From assembly GCF_900107705.1 (NCBI RefSeq), contig NZ_FNRE01000019.1, positions 1 to 50,075 of the forward strand: a stretch of DNA of 50,075 nucleotides, read 5' to 3'. Below the pieces are notes generated by a model. The model was not told the origin of the DNA and did no database searches. It was given only the letters and a program-made list of their open reading frames with translations. The translations under genes were made by a program, and so were the position numbers. The first letter of the stretch is position 1, and each line of letters starts with the position of its first letter. The DNA comes from Prevotella sp. tc2-28 (GTDB lineage Bacteria; Bacteroidota; Bacteroidia; Bacteroidales; Bacteroidaceae). Below are positions 25,888-34,399 of the stretch, in pieces.

Positions 25888-26760
25888 TTAGCCCAAATAT
25901 TTCATGAGAATGCGAGCATTACCGGAGTCGCGCAATTTTGCAATACTCTTTTCGCGAATCTGACGTACACGCTCACGGGTAAGACCCAGCTGGTCGCCGA
26001 TCTCTTCAAGTCCCTTCTCGTGGCAACCAATGCCGAAACACTCACGGATGATGGTTATCTCGCGCTCTTTCAACACTTTCTGAAGTACGGTGTTTAGTTC
26101 CTGAGCCATTGATTCGTGGTCTACCTGACGGTCTGTACGAGAATCGTCGCCAGAAGCCATAACGTCAAGCATGCAGTTGTCTTCGCCATCCTGGAAAGGG
26201 GCGTCAATGCTTACGTGGTGGCCATCTGCCATCATTGACTGCGCAATCTTCTCTTCGTCCATATTTGTGGCATCACTCAATTCAGATACGGAGGGGTGAC
26301 GTTGGTTTTCCTGCTCGAAACGGTTAATCTCGTGACTGATCTTATTCAAACTGCCTACCTGATTGAGTGGAAGACGAACGATACGGCTCTGCTCGGCAAT
26401 AGCCTGTAAGATAGACTGGCGAATCCACCATACTGCGTAGGAAATAAACTTAAAGCCACGTGTCTCATCGAATTTCTGTGCGGCCTTAATCAGGCCAATG
26501 TTACCCTCGTCAATCAAGTCGGTCAGCGTCAATCCCTGATGCTGATACTGCTTGGCAACGGATACTACGAAACGCAGGTTTGCTGTAACCAGTTTGTCCT
26601 TGGCTCGCTCGCCTTCTGGTCCGCCTTTGCGTATCTTCTGTGCAAGTTCGATTTCTTCATCGATACTAATCAGCGGTGCACGACCGATTTCCACTAGATA
26701 TTTATCCAGTGCCTCACTTGAGCGATTCGTAATACTCTTTTGAATCTTTAATTGTCTCAT
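25888..26760 (-). CDS. rpoD: primary RNA polymerase sigma factor RpoD (SigA)
   Basis: This is a 290-residue sigma-70 factor, the short form typical of the Bacteroidota, lacking region 1.1. Region 1.2 is at about residues 15-50. Region 2 includes NLRFVVSVAKQYQHQGLTL, LIDEGNIGLIKAAQKFD and FISYAVWWIRQSI. Region 3 is around RHPSVSELSD, and region 4 ends with EIGDQLGLTRERVRQIREKSI. This sigma recognises the -33/-7 promoters seen throughout the window. A -7 element (TAACTTTG) lies about 75 bases upstream. Confidence 0.97.
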   Translation of the reverse strand: MRQLKIQKSITNRSSEALDKYLVEIGRAPLISIDEEIELAQKIRKGGPEGERAKDKLVTANLRFVVSVAKQYQHQGLTLTDLIDEGNIGLIKAAQKFDETRGFKFISYAVWWIRQSILQAIAEQSRIVRLPLNQVGSLNKISHEINRFEQENQRHPSVSELSDATNMDEEKIAQSMMADGHHVSIDAPFQDGEDNCMLDVMASGDDSRTDRQVDHESMAQELNTVLQKVLKEREITIIRECFGIGCHEKGLEEIGDQLGLTRERVRQIREKSIAKLRDSGNARILMKYLG

Positions 26761-26834
26761 CTTAAAAACCTTCTCTAATAACCTTAACTACTTGACAATC
26801 AATTGTATAATATATAATACTTTTAAAAGCGGTG

Positions 26835-26842
26835 CAAAGTTA
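26835..26842 (-). promoter_or_regulatory. -7 element of rpoD
   Basis: The minus strand reads TAACTTTG. The leader to the rpoD ATG would be about 70 bases. No clear -33 TTTG is present at the expected place. Confidence 0.5.
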
Positions 26843-26896
26843 CAAAAAAAATCCATTCGTTGTTCTCCTGACACCGAATATTTTACTTAAAAAAGT

Positions 26897-28159
26897 TTAA
26901 TTTCTTTTCTGCTTGCTGTTATGTTGATGCTGCTTTTTGCCTCCATGACCTTTTCCGCCTCTTTTCCTTCCGCCTCTTCCGCGACTGTTTTTCCGGGGGG
27001 CAGTAGGCTTGTATTCAGGGCCTTCACCCAATCCTTCTGGGAGTGCATTCTTGGGGATGTCTCGCTCAAGGAATCGCTCAATGTCGGCAAAGTAGCGGAT
27101 GTCCTGGTCTGATACAAATGTGATAGCAATACCATCGCGCTGGGCGCGGGCTGTACGTCCAATGCGATGGACGTAGTCTTCTGCGTCACGCGGTACATCA
27201 TAGTTGATTACCATTAAGATATCGTCAATGTCTATTCCGCGGGCTACGATGTCTGTTGCCACTAGCACGTCAACTTGTCCTGACTTGAATCGGTACATCA
27301 CGTCATCGCGCTCAGCTTGTGAAAGGTCGGAATGCATAGGGGCACAGTTGATATGCATATGCTGAAGTTCTCGGGTGATATCCTTCACTTTGTCTTTTTT
27401 TCCTGAGAATATTATCACGCGCTGCAATTCACCTGCTTTGAACAGGTGACGGATGATTCCTTGCTTCTGGGGCTCATAACAGATATATGCTGACTGTTGA
27501 ATCTTCTCTGCTGGTTTAGATACGGCAATCTTTACCTCTACAGGATTAGTTAATAATGTACGCGCGAGATGCTGTATCTTTGTTGGCATTGTAGCCGAGA
27601 ACATGATTGTCTGGTGATTTTGGGGTAACAGCTTGGCTATTTGCAGAATGTCATCTGAGAATCCCATGTCAAGCATACGGTCTGCTTCGTCAAGAACAAA
27701 AAAGGAGAGGCGTGAAAGATCTAGGTGCCCCATGCGGATGTGTGATAAAAGACGTCCGGGAGTGGCAATCACCACGTCTGCTCCCATTTTCAGTCCTTTC
27801 ATCTCCTGATCGAAACGGTTTCCGTCGTTACCACCGTAAACGGCAACACTTGATATGCCGTCTAGATAGTAGCCGAATCCCTGCATGGCTTGATCAATTT
27901 GCTGGGCCAGTTCGCGTGTAGGTGACATGATAATACAGTTTACTGCATCTTTCGGAAAGCCACCGTCATCCAGCATGCTTAGGATCGGTAGTAGGTATGC
28001 TGCAGTCTTACCTGTTCCTGTTTGCGCAACTCCAATAAGGTCACGATTATCCAGTATTTCCGGTATGCATCGTTCTTGTATAGGCGTCATTTCCTCGAAA
28101 TGCATGTCATATAGCGCGTCGAGGATATTGTCGTTCAAATAAGTCTCTTCAAATGTCAT
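26897..28159 (-). CDS. DEAD-box RNA helicase (RhlE-like)
   Basis: This is a 420-residue ATP-dependent RNA helicase. The motifs in order are the Q motif region (MTPIQERCIPEIL), Walker A AQTGTGKT, PTRELAQQ, DEAD, SAT, ARGIDI and HRIGRTAR. The last 45 residues are basic and Gly-rich (RGRGGRKRGGKGHGG), an RNA-binding tail. It is the last gene of the lon-tgt-lptG operon and starts two bases after the lptG stop codon. Cold-shock or ribosome-assembly roles are usual for the family. Confidence 0.95.
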   Translation of the reverse strand: MTFEETYLNDNILDALYDMHFEEMTPIQERCIPEILDNRDLIGVAQTGTGKTAAYLLPILSMLDDGGFPKDAVNCIIMSPTRELAQQIDQAMQGFGYYLDGISSVAVYGGNDGNRFDQEMKGLKMGADVVIATPGRLLSHIRMGHLDLSRLSFFVLDEADRMLDMGFSDDILQIAKLLPQNHQTIMFSATMPTKIQHLARTLLTNPVEVKIAVSKPAEKIQQSAYICYEPQKQGIIRHLFKAGELQRVIIFSGKKDKVKDITRELQHMHINCAPMHSDLSQAERDDVMYRFKSGQVDVLVATDIVARGIDIDDILMVINYDVPRDAEDYVHRIGRTARAQRDGIAITFVSDQDIRYFADIERFLERDIPKNALPEGLGEGPEYKPTAPRKNSRGRGGRKRGGKGHGGKKQHQHNSKQKRN

Positions 28160-28161
28160 AA

Positions 28162-29352
28162 TCAGTTCGGGGCTTGTCTATAACAGAAATAGGCGATGAA
28201 TGAATATAGAATATTGGGAATCCATGCAGCAAGCATGGGTGGCGTATCTGCATTAATGGCAAAGGTTGCACTAACCGTTTGCAATAGAATATAAGTGAAG
28301 GATAGTGCTAAGCCGATGCCAAGATACATACCCATTCCGCCTTTACGCTTTCTAGATGACAATGATACGCCAATAATTGTCAGGATGAACGAGGCAAACG
28401 ACGAGGCTATACGTTTGTGATATTCCACTTCATATTGGACGACGTTGCTTGAACCACGTTGCTGTTGCTTGGAAATGTAACGAAGCAATTCTGGGGAGGT
28501 AAATGTCTCTTGCTGACCTTTTGAGAAGACAAGGTCCATCGGTTCCATCTGGATGAGCGTGTCGATTTCTGAACCGCTGGTAATCTGTTCACGCATTCCT
28601 TTCAAAGTACGAATCTTGTAGTTGCGGGCTTTCCAGTGATAGCGGGCATCTGAGATGGTGTCATATTGAATGACGTTGGCATTCATTTGTGATACCATCT
28701 TCTTATTCTCAAACTTGTACAGGGCAAAGCCATATCCCGTTTTTCGGATGTCATCATACTGTGAGATATATGCTACCACTCCTTTGTCAACCATCAACTG
28801 GATGTTTGATGCCGACGTATTCTTCTTGTTGTTCTTGTAAAGCGACTCGAAGTCATGTCGTACTACGGTTCCTTTTGGGATAATGTATGAACCCAAGTAG
28901 AAGTTGAGCAGGGCAATAAAAGCAGCAGAAATGAGGTATGGACGCAGTAGTCGCTTAAAGCTCATGCCGCATGCCAGCATGGAAATGATTTCCGAATTGC
29001 CTGCCAGTTTTGACGTGAAGAAGATGACTGCAATGAAAACGAACAAAGGAGAGAAGAGGTTGGCAAAATAAGGTACGAAATTGGTGTAGTAGTCGAATAC
29101 AATCGCTCGCAATGGAGCGTGGTTATTCGTAAACTTAGCCAGGTTCTCGTTGACATCAAAGACGATGGAAATAGAGATAATCAGAATGATGGAATAGAAA
29201 TAGGTACCAATGAACTTGTTGATGATATACCAGTCCATTCGCTTGATGAAGCGGAATGGGTTGATTTTCTTTAACCATACCAGTTTCCTCCATGGAATTC
29301 GGTTCCACAGATTCCTAGCCATGGAAATCATGTTTCTGATTGTCTTTCTCAT
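28162..29352 (-). CDS. LptF/LptG-family LPS-export permease
   Basis: This is a 396-residue inner-membrane permease of the Lpt lipopolysaccharide exporter. The N-terminal segment after residue 40 (DWYIINKFIGTYFYS) is the typical start of the family, preceded by a basic 35-residue extension. About six membrane segments are grouped three and three around a periplasmic beta-jellyroll (about residues 180-290). It overlaps tgt by four bases. The companion permease, LptF or LptG, is not in the window, so I do not choose a symbol. Confidence 0.9.
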   Translation of the reverse strand: MRKTIRNMISMARNLWNRIPWRKLVWLKKINPFRFIKRMDWYIINKFIGTYFYSIILIISISIVFDVNENLAKFTNNHAPLRAIVFDYYTNFVPYFANLFSPLFVFIAVIFFTSKLAGNSEIISMLACGMSFKRLLRPYLISAAFIALLNFYLGSYIIPKGTVVRHDFESLYKNNKKNTSASNIQLMVDKGVVAYISQYDDIRKTGYGFALYKFENKKMVSQMNANVIQYDTISDARYHWKARNYKIRTLKGMREQITSGSEIDTLIQMEPMDLVFSKGQQETFTSPELLRYISKQQQRGSSNVVQYEVEYHKRIASSFASFILTIIGVSLSSRKRKGGMGMYLGIGLALSFTYILLQTVSATFAINADTPPMLAAWIPNILYSFIAYFCYRQAPN

Positions 29353-30476
29353 CTTCTTCGTCCTAAGTCATCAATCACAGAGCGCTTCCATTGAGTGAAG
29401 TCACCTTGTTCTATATGCATACGGGCATCTGTTACCAGGCGTAGGTAGAATGCCAGGTTGTGGATGCTGGCTATTTGCATGGCTAATAGTTCTTGGGCTT
29501 TGAACAGGTGATGCAGGTAAGCCTTGGTATGGATGCGGTCAATGTCGCAACCGTCAGAATCGATGGGAGAGAAATCGTCTGCCCATTTCTGGTTGCGCAT
29601 GTTCATGGTACCTTGATAAGTAAATAACATGGCATTACGTCCATTGCGAGTAGGCATCACACAGTCGAACATGTCAACGCCACGTTCAATACCTTCAAGG
29701 ATGTTTTGTGGTGTACCAACCCCCATTAGGTAGCGTGGCTTGTCCTTGGGTAGAATCTCATTGACTACCTCAATCATCTCATACATTACTTCTGTAGGCT
29801 CACCCACAGCCAAACCGCCGATAGCATTGCCGTCGGCACCTTTGTCTGCAACATGCTTGGCGGCCTCTTGGCGCAAGTCTTTATAGGTACAGCCCTGAAC
29901 AATAGGAAAAAGACTTTGCTTATAGCCATAGAGAGGCTCTGTCTCGTTGAACCGTTTGATGCAGCGGTCGAGCCATCGCTGTGTAAGTCCTAATGATTTT
30001 TTCGCATATTGATAGTCGCTCTGACCAGGAGGACATTCGTCAAGGGCCATCATGATGTCGGCACCGATGATACGTTCGGTATCCATGACATTTTCTGGGG
30101 TGAAGATATGCTTAGACCCATCGATATGTGAGCGGAACTCACAGCCCTCTTCGCGTAATTTGCGGATTCCAGTCAGCGAGAATACTTGAAAACCGCCAGA
30201 GTCCGTCAGAATGGGACGCTCCCAGGTATTAAACTGATGAAGTCCACCAGCCTTGCGGAGGATTTCCAATCCTGGACGTAGATACAGGTGATAAGTGTTT
30301 CCTAAGATAATTTGAGCTTTCACTTGCTCGCGCAGTTCAGAGAAATGAACACCTTTCACCGTGCCGCAAGTTCCCACAGGCATGAAGATGGGAGTCTTTA
30401 TCTGTCCGTGGTCAGTCGTAATAAGCCCTGAACGTGCATCGGAGGCATTATCTGTATGTTGTATTTCAAAGGTCAT
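29349..30476 (-). CDS. tgt: queuine tRNA-ribosyltransferase (tRNA-guanine transglycosylase)
   Basis: This is a 375-residue enzyme that exchanges guanine 34 for preQ1 in tRNAs for Asp, Asn, His and Tyr. Visible motifs are DSGGFQVFSL, with the conserved Asp of substrate binding, and GGLAVGEP, MGVGTPQNILEGIERGVDMFDC and TRNGRNAMLFT. In place of the usual zinc motif CxCxxC the protein reads DGCDIDRIHTKAYLHH, so two of the three Cys are missing while the later His (SIHN) is kept. Overlaps lon and lptG by four bases on each side. Confidence 0.95.
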   Translation of the reverse strand: MTFEIQHTDNASDARSGLITTDHGQIKTPIFMPVGTCGTVKGVHFSELREQVKAQIILGNTYHLYLRPGLEILRKAGGLHQFNTWERPILTDSGGFQVFSLTGIRKLREEGCEFRSHIDGSKHIFTPENVMDTERIIGADIMMALDECPPGQSDYQYAKKSLGLTQRWLDRCIKRFNETEPLYGYKQSLFPIVQGCTYKDLRQEAAKHVADKGADGNAIGGLAVGEPTEVMYEMIEVVNEILPKDKPRYLMGVGTPQNILEGIERGVDMFDCVMPTRNGRNAMLFTYQGTMNMRNQKWADDFSPIDSDGCDIDRIHTKAYLHHLFKAQELLAMQIASIHNLAFYLRLVTDARMHIEQGDFTQWKRSVIDDLGRRR

Positions 30477-32941
30477 TTCTTTTCGTCGTTATTATCAGGG
30501 ATTTCAAACTTCAAAGGGTTGTCAACGACCTCATCTGTCAGTGCAAAATTCCATACGTCCTGTACGTTTTCTACATAATGGAACGTAACCCCTTTAAGGT
30601 AAATAGCAGGAATCTCGTCGATGTCTTTCTGATTCTCTTGACACATGACGATGTCAGTGATCCCGGCACGCTTGGCTGCTAATATCTTTTCCTTGATACC
30701 ACCAACAGGCAGGACTTTTCCTCGTAGGGTTATCTCACCTGTCATAGCGGTGTTCTTGCGAACTTTACGCTGTGTCAATGCGGATGCTATTGAAGTTGCT
30801 ATCGTGATACCTGCCGATGGACCGTCCTTGGGAGTTGCTCCTTCTGGGACGTGGATGTGGATATTCCAATTGTCGAAGATGCGGTAGTCGATGCCCAGCA
30901 AGTCTACGTGAGCCTTAACATATTCTAGGGCGATAACGGCCGACTCCTTCATCACGTCTCCCAAGTTTCCTGTCAGTGTTAGTTTCGCACCTTTGCCTTT
31001 TGATAGAGAGGTCTCGATGAATAAGATCTCACCGCCAACACTTGTCCATGCCAAACCGGTAACAACGCCAGCATAGGAATTCCCTTGATAGATGTCACGA
31101 TAGAAAGGAGGCTTGCCTAACAAGTCTTCTATCTCAGGGGGAGTGATTTTCTCATAGGGTAACTCACCTGTCTCAGCTTTCTTAAACGCCATTTTGCGAA
31201 GCGCTTTGTTGATCTGCTTTTCTAATTGACGGACACCACTTTCGCGGGTGTACTGTTCGATAATCTTTTCAATGGCAGGCTTCGTGAAAGTCAGTTTCTT
31301 GTCATTAAGACCAGTGTTCTCCTTTTCTTTGGGAATCAGATGACGCTTGGCAATCTCGTATTTCTCCTCCGTGATGTAGCCGCTTACCTCGATAATCTCC
31401 ATACGATCCAATAGTGGACGAGGAATCGTACTCAGATTGTTTGCAGTGGCGATGAACATCACTTTGGACAGGTCGTAGTCAACATCTAGGTAATTATCGT
31501 GGAAAGCACCGTTCTGTTCTGGGTCCAGTACTTCTAGCAGTGCCGAGGCAGGGTCTCCGTTATGTGTGTTCTGTGTTACCTTGTCAATTTCATCCAGTAT
31601 GAAGACGGGATTGCTTGAACCTGCTTTCTGGATGTTCTTAATGATTCGACCAGGCATGGCACCAATGTAAGTGCGACGATGACCGCGAATCTCGGCTTCG
31701 TCATGGAGTCCGCCTAAGGATACACGGACGTACCTGCGTTTCAATGCGTCGGCAATAGATTTTCCTAACGATGTCTTACCAACTCCCGGAGGACCGTAGA
31801 GGCAAAGAATAGGGGATTTTAGGTCACCGCGGAGCGACAGTACGGCGATATATTCCAAGATGCGTTCTTTTACTTTTTCCATGCCATAATGGTCACGGTC
31901 AAGAATCTTCTGAGCACGTCTTAAGTCCATATCGTCATTGGTGTATTCACCCCAAGGAAGTCCAACAAGTGTCTGAAGATAGTTTAGCTGTACGTTGAAA
32001 TCGGGCGACTGTGGATTCAGCTGATCTAACTTGTCAACCTCTTTATAGAAAAACTTGCCAATGTCCTCTGGCCATTTCTTGTTCTTGGCCTTCTCCAGTA
32101 GTTCTTTTTTCTCCGGTGAGCTTTCATTTCCCATCTCAGCCTGCAAGTTTTTAATTTGCTGCTGAAGGAAATAATTACGCTGCTGTTCGTCAATATCGTC
32201 GCGCGTTTTGTTGCGTATATCTAATTTTAGCGTCTGCAAGTTGATTTCGCGGTTTACGATGCGCATTACGTTAAATAGACGCTCCTTGATAGAATCAAGT
32301 GTTAATAATGCCATCTTTTCTTTCACCGAGAAGGGCAAATTAGAACAGATGAAGTTCAGAGCCATGATGTTGTTGCTTACATTTTTGATGGCAAAAGCAG
32401 CCTCTTCTGGAATCTCATCGCTCATCTTGATATATTCCGATGTCTGATTGCGAAGATCTTCCATACCTGTTTGGAACTCTACGTCACGGTGTCCAGGCTC
32501 GTCTTCGGGGGCTGGCTCGGTATGTCCAATCAGATACGGTTTGTATTTTAGTAATTCCATCAAGTGCAGACGGCCTAATCCCTGAATGATAGCTGTGATG
32601 TTACCATTTGGCAATGTTAGAATTTTCAAGACTTTCGCATATACGCCCATATCGTATAAGTCTGCTCTTATAGGCTGTTCTACCTCCGGGTCGCGTTGTG
32701 CAACGACACCAATCAGTCCGTTACTCTTTTCTGCCTTACGAATCAGCGACATGCTCGATTCGCGTCCTATCAGGATGGGTGATACAACACCAGGAAACAA
32801 TACCAGGTTGCGTACAGCCAAGATGGGCAACGTGTCTGGCATTTCCATACTCGTCAGGTCGCTGTAATCGCCTTCAACATCGGCAATCATTGAGAACGAC
32901 CTGTTCTTATTATCCATATACATTGTTATTTTCTCTTCCAT
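30473..32941 (-). CDS. lon: ATP-dependent protease Lon
   Basis: This is an 822-residue cytoplasmic quality-control protease. The N-terminal substrate domain begins LPILAVRNLVLFPG. Walker A GPPGVGKT lies near residue 393 and the Walker B region VFILDEIDKV follows. The protease domain has the catalytic Ser in KDGPSAGI and Lys in GGIKEKILAAKR. The first in-frame ATG is at 32941, nine bases after the -7 element; downstream ATGs at 32923 or 32917 are possible starts if a leader is needed. First gene of a four-gene operon with tgt, lptG and a helicase. Confidence 0.96.
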   Translation of the reverse strand: MEEKITMYMDNKNRSFSMIADVEGDYSDLTSMEMPDTLPILAVRNLVLFPGVVSPILIGRESSMSLIRKAEKSNGLIGVVAQRDPEVEQPIRADLYDMGVYAKVLKILTLPNGNITAIIQGLGRLHLMELLKYKPYLIGHTEPAPEDEPGHRDVEFQTGMEDLRNQTSEYIKMSDEIPEEAAFAIKNVSNNIMALNFICSNLPFSVKEKMALLTLDSIKERLFNVMRIVNREINLQTLKLDIRNKTRDDIDEQQRNYFLQQQIKNLQAEMGNESSPEKKELLEKAKNKKWPEDIGKFFYKEVDKLDQLNPQSPDFNVQLNYLQTLVGLPWGEYTNDDMDLRRAQKILDRDHYGMEKVKERILEYIAVLSLRGDLKSPILCLYGPPGVGKTSLGKSIADALKRRYVRVSLGGLHDEAEIRGHRRTYIGAMPGRIIKNIQKAGSSNPVFILDEIDKVTQNTHNGDPASALLEVLDPEQNGAFHDNYLDVDYDLSKVMFIATANNLSTIPRPLLDRMEIIEVSGYITEEKYEIAKRHLIPKEKENTGLNDKKLTFTKPAIEKIIEQYTRESGVRQLEKQINKALRKMAFKKAETGELPYEKITPPEIEDLLGKPPFYRDIYQGNSYAGVVTGLAWTSVGGEILFIETSLSKGKGAKLTLTGNLGDVMKESAVIALEYVKAHVDLLGIDYRIFDNWNIHIHVPEGATPKDGPSAGITIATSIASALTQRKVRKNTAMTGEITLRGKVLPVGGIKEKILAAKRAGITDIVMCQENQKDIDEIPAIYLKGVTFHYVENVQDVWNFALTDEVVDNPLKFEIPDNNDEKK

Positions 32942-32950
32942 AATGAGATG

Positions 32951-32958
32951 CAAAGGTA
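32951..32958 (-). promoter_or_regulatory. -7 element of the lon operon
   Basis: The minus strand reads TACCTTTG, ending nine bases before the lon ATG at 32941. No TTTG is found 20 bases upstream. It is divergent from the promoter at 33019-33050. Confidence 0.55.
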
Positions 32959-33018
32959 CGATATTTTTTTGATATAACGCGCATGTTATAAGATATTTTA
33001 ATATCTTGCATGAAAATA

Positions 33019-33050
33019 TTTGGGCAATTCAAATTTTCTTTTTATCTTTG
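33019..33050 (+). promoter_or_regulatory. promoter of the cytidylate-kinase-like gene
   Basis: TTTG (33019-33022), 20 bases, TATCTTTG (33043-33050): an exact fit to the consensus. The leader to the ATG at 33085 would be about 30 bases. Confidence 0.8.
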
Positions 33051-33084
33051 CGGTCAGATAATTTATCTTCAATCAATAAGTAAA

Positions 33085-33720
33085 ATGAACAAGAACGAAA
33101 GATTTGTCATCACTGTGAATCGTGAGTTGGGTAGTGGCGGACGTACCGTCAGTGAGAAGTTGGCTGCAAAGTTGGGTGTTCCCTTTTATGATAAGGCTCT
33201 TATTGAGGGATTGCGCGAGAAATATCATCTGAACACTACCGAGATAGAACGTTTGAAAGGGCAACAGCACAATTGGTGGGCGGATTTCAAACGTGTCATT
33301 GGTATTGGTGGCGAATTACTTAATCCGAAATATTACACAGTTGAACAGGGTGAAGAACCAAAACTGTTGACTTCTGACGACTTGTTTAACAGTGAACAGG
33401 AAATCTTGAAAGGCATCGCTGAGGAAGGCTCTTGTGTCATTGCTGGTCGTCTGGCTTTCTATGTGTTCCGCGATCATCCTAATCATTTTAACGTGTTAAT
33501 CCAGGCTCCGGAGAAATTTCGTAGGGAACGTTTAATCAAGAAAGGCCGTAGTGAGGCAGAGGTAGATCGCTTGATATGTGAGGTTGACAAGATGCGTGCT
33601 AACTATGTGGACTATTATACCTCGACAACACGTTACGATGCTCGTAACTATGACCTGGTTATCACGATGGATGGTAGGTCTGAAGATGAGATAGCAGACT
33701 TCATTCTAAAATTCATCTAG
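33085..33720 (+). CDS. cytidylate kinase-like family protein
   Basis: This is a 211-residue P-loop protein of the cytidylate-kinase-like family, often found in the Bacteroidota beside the true Cmk. The phosphate-binding loop is in RELGSGGRTVSEKLA, with the sequence GSGGRT rather than a canonical GKST. A second conserved block is VIAGRLAFYVFRDHPNHFNVLI. The ATG at 33085 is chosen because it lies just before the conserved N-terminus and after the promoter; the upstream extension would lie within the promoter. Substrate is unproven. It probably shares a transcript with trmN6, which starts 20 bases downstream. Confidence 0.85.
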   Translation: MNKNERFVITVNRELGSGGRTVSEKLAAKLGVPFYDKALIEGLREKYHLNTTEIERLKGQQHNWWADFKRVIGIGGELLNPKYYTVEQGEEPKLLTSDDLFNSEQEILKGIAEEGSCVIAGRLAFYVFRDHPNHFNVLIQAPEKFRRERLIKKGRSEAEVDRLICEVDKMRANYVDYYTSTTRYDARNYDLVITMDGRSEDEIADFILKFI

Positions 33721-33739
33721 GTGAACGGAACAGAGGGTC

Positions 33740-34399
33740 ATGTTTAAGTTCAGACATTTCTCGATACAGCAGGATTTATGTGCCATGAAGGTTGGTACAG
33801 ATGGCGTACTACTGGGGGCTTGGGCTAACGGTGGCGATGTTATTCTAGATGTCGGAACCGGTACGGGATTAATTGCATTAATGATGGCTCAGCGTTTCCC
33901 CAAAAGTCAGTTGACGGCTCTCGATATAGATGAGGGAGCCGTCAAACAGGCTTTGCAGAATGTGATAAATGCCGGTTGCCAACAGCGTGTCGCGGTGTTG
34001 CAAGAGCAAGTCCAGCAGCATCAGGGATTGTATGATTCTGTGGTAAGCAATCCTCCTTATTTCGTTGATTCTTTGAAAGCTCCCAATGCTCAGCGCAATA
34101 TGGCTCGTCATGTCGATACTCTTCCGTATGCAGAATTGATGCAGGCAGCATGGCGCCTGTTGAAAAGTGACGGAGAACTGAGTCTAGTTGTGCCTTTCGA
34201 TTATCGTAAGCGCATGGAGGATGAGGCTACGTTTGTAGGTTTTTTCCCTAGCCGCGTCTGTGCGGTAAAGACGGTGGAAAACAAACCTGCACGAAGATTT
34301 TTGCTTGCATTCCGAAAGCATCCTTGCCCGGTGGAGCGTAAAGAAATGACCATCGGAGACGATTGCTATCGTCAGTTGACCAAAGATTTTTATTTATAG
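33740..34399 (+). CDS. trmN6: tRNA1(Val) adenine-37 N6-methyltransferase
   Basis: This is a 219-residue SAM-dependent methyltransferase of the YfiC/TrmN6 type. SAM motif I reads ILDVGTGTGLIALMM near residue 37, and the catalytic NPPY motif lies in VVSNPPYF near 105. The N-terminus MFKFRHFSIQQDLCAMKVGTDGVLLGAW is the typical one of the family in its opening 'F-x-Q' and 'KVGTDGVLLG' blocks. The last 10 bases overlap the convergent GH25 gene. Confidence 0.92.
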   Translation: MFKFRHFSIQQDLCAMKVGTDGVLLGAWANGGDVILDVGTGTGLIALMMAQRFPKSQLTALDIDEGAVKQALQNVINAGCQQRVAVLQEQVQQHQGLYDSVVSNPPYFVDSLKAPNAQRNMARHVDTLPYAELMQAAWRLLKSDGELSLVVPFDYRKRMEDEATFVGFFPSRVCAVKTVENKPARRFLLAFRKHPCPVERKEMTIGDDCYRQLTKDFYL

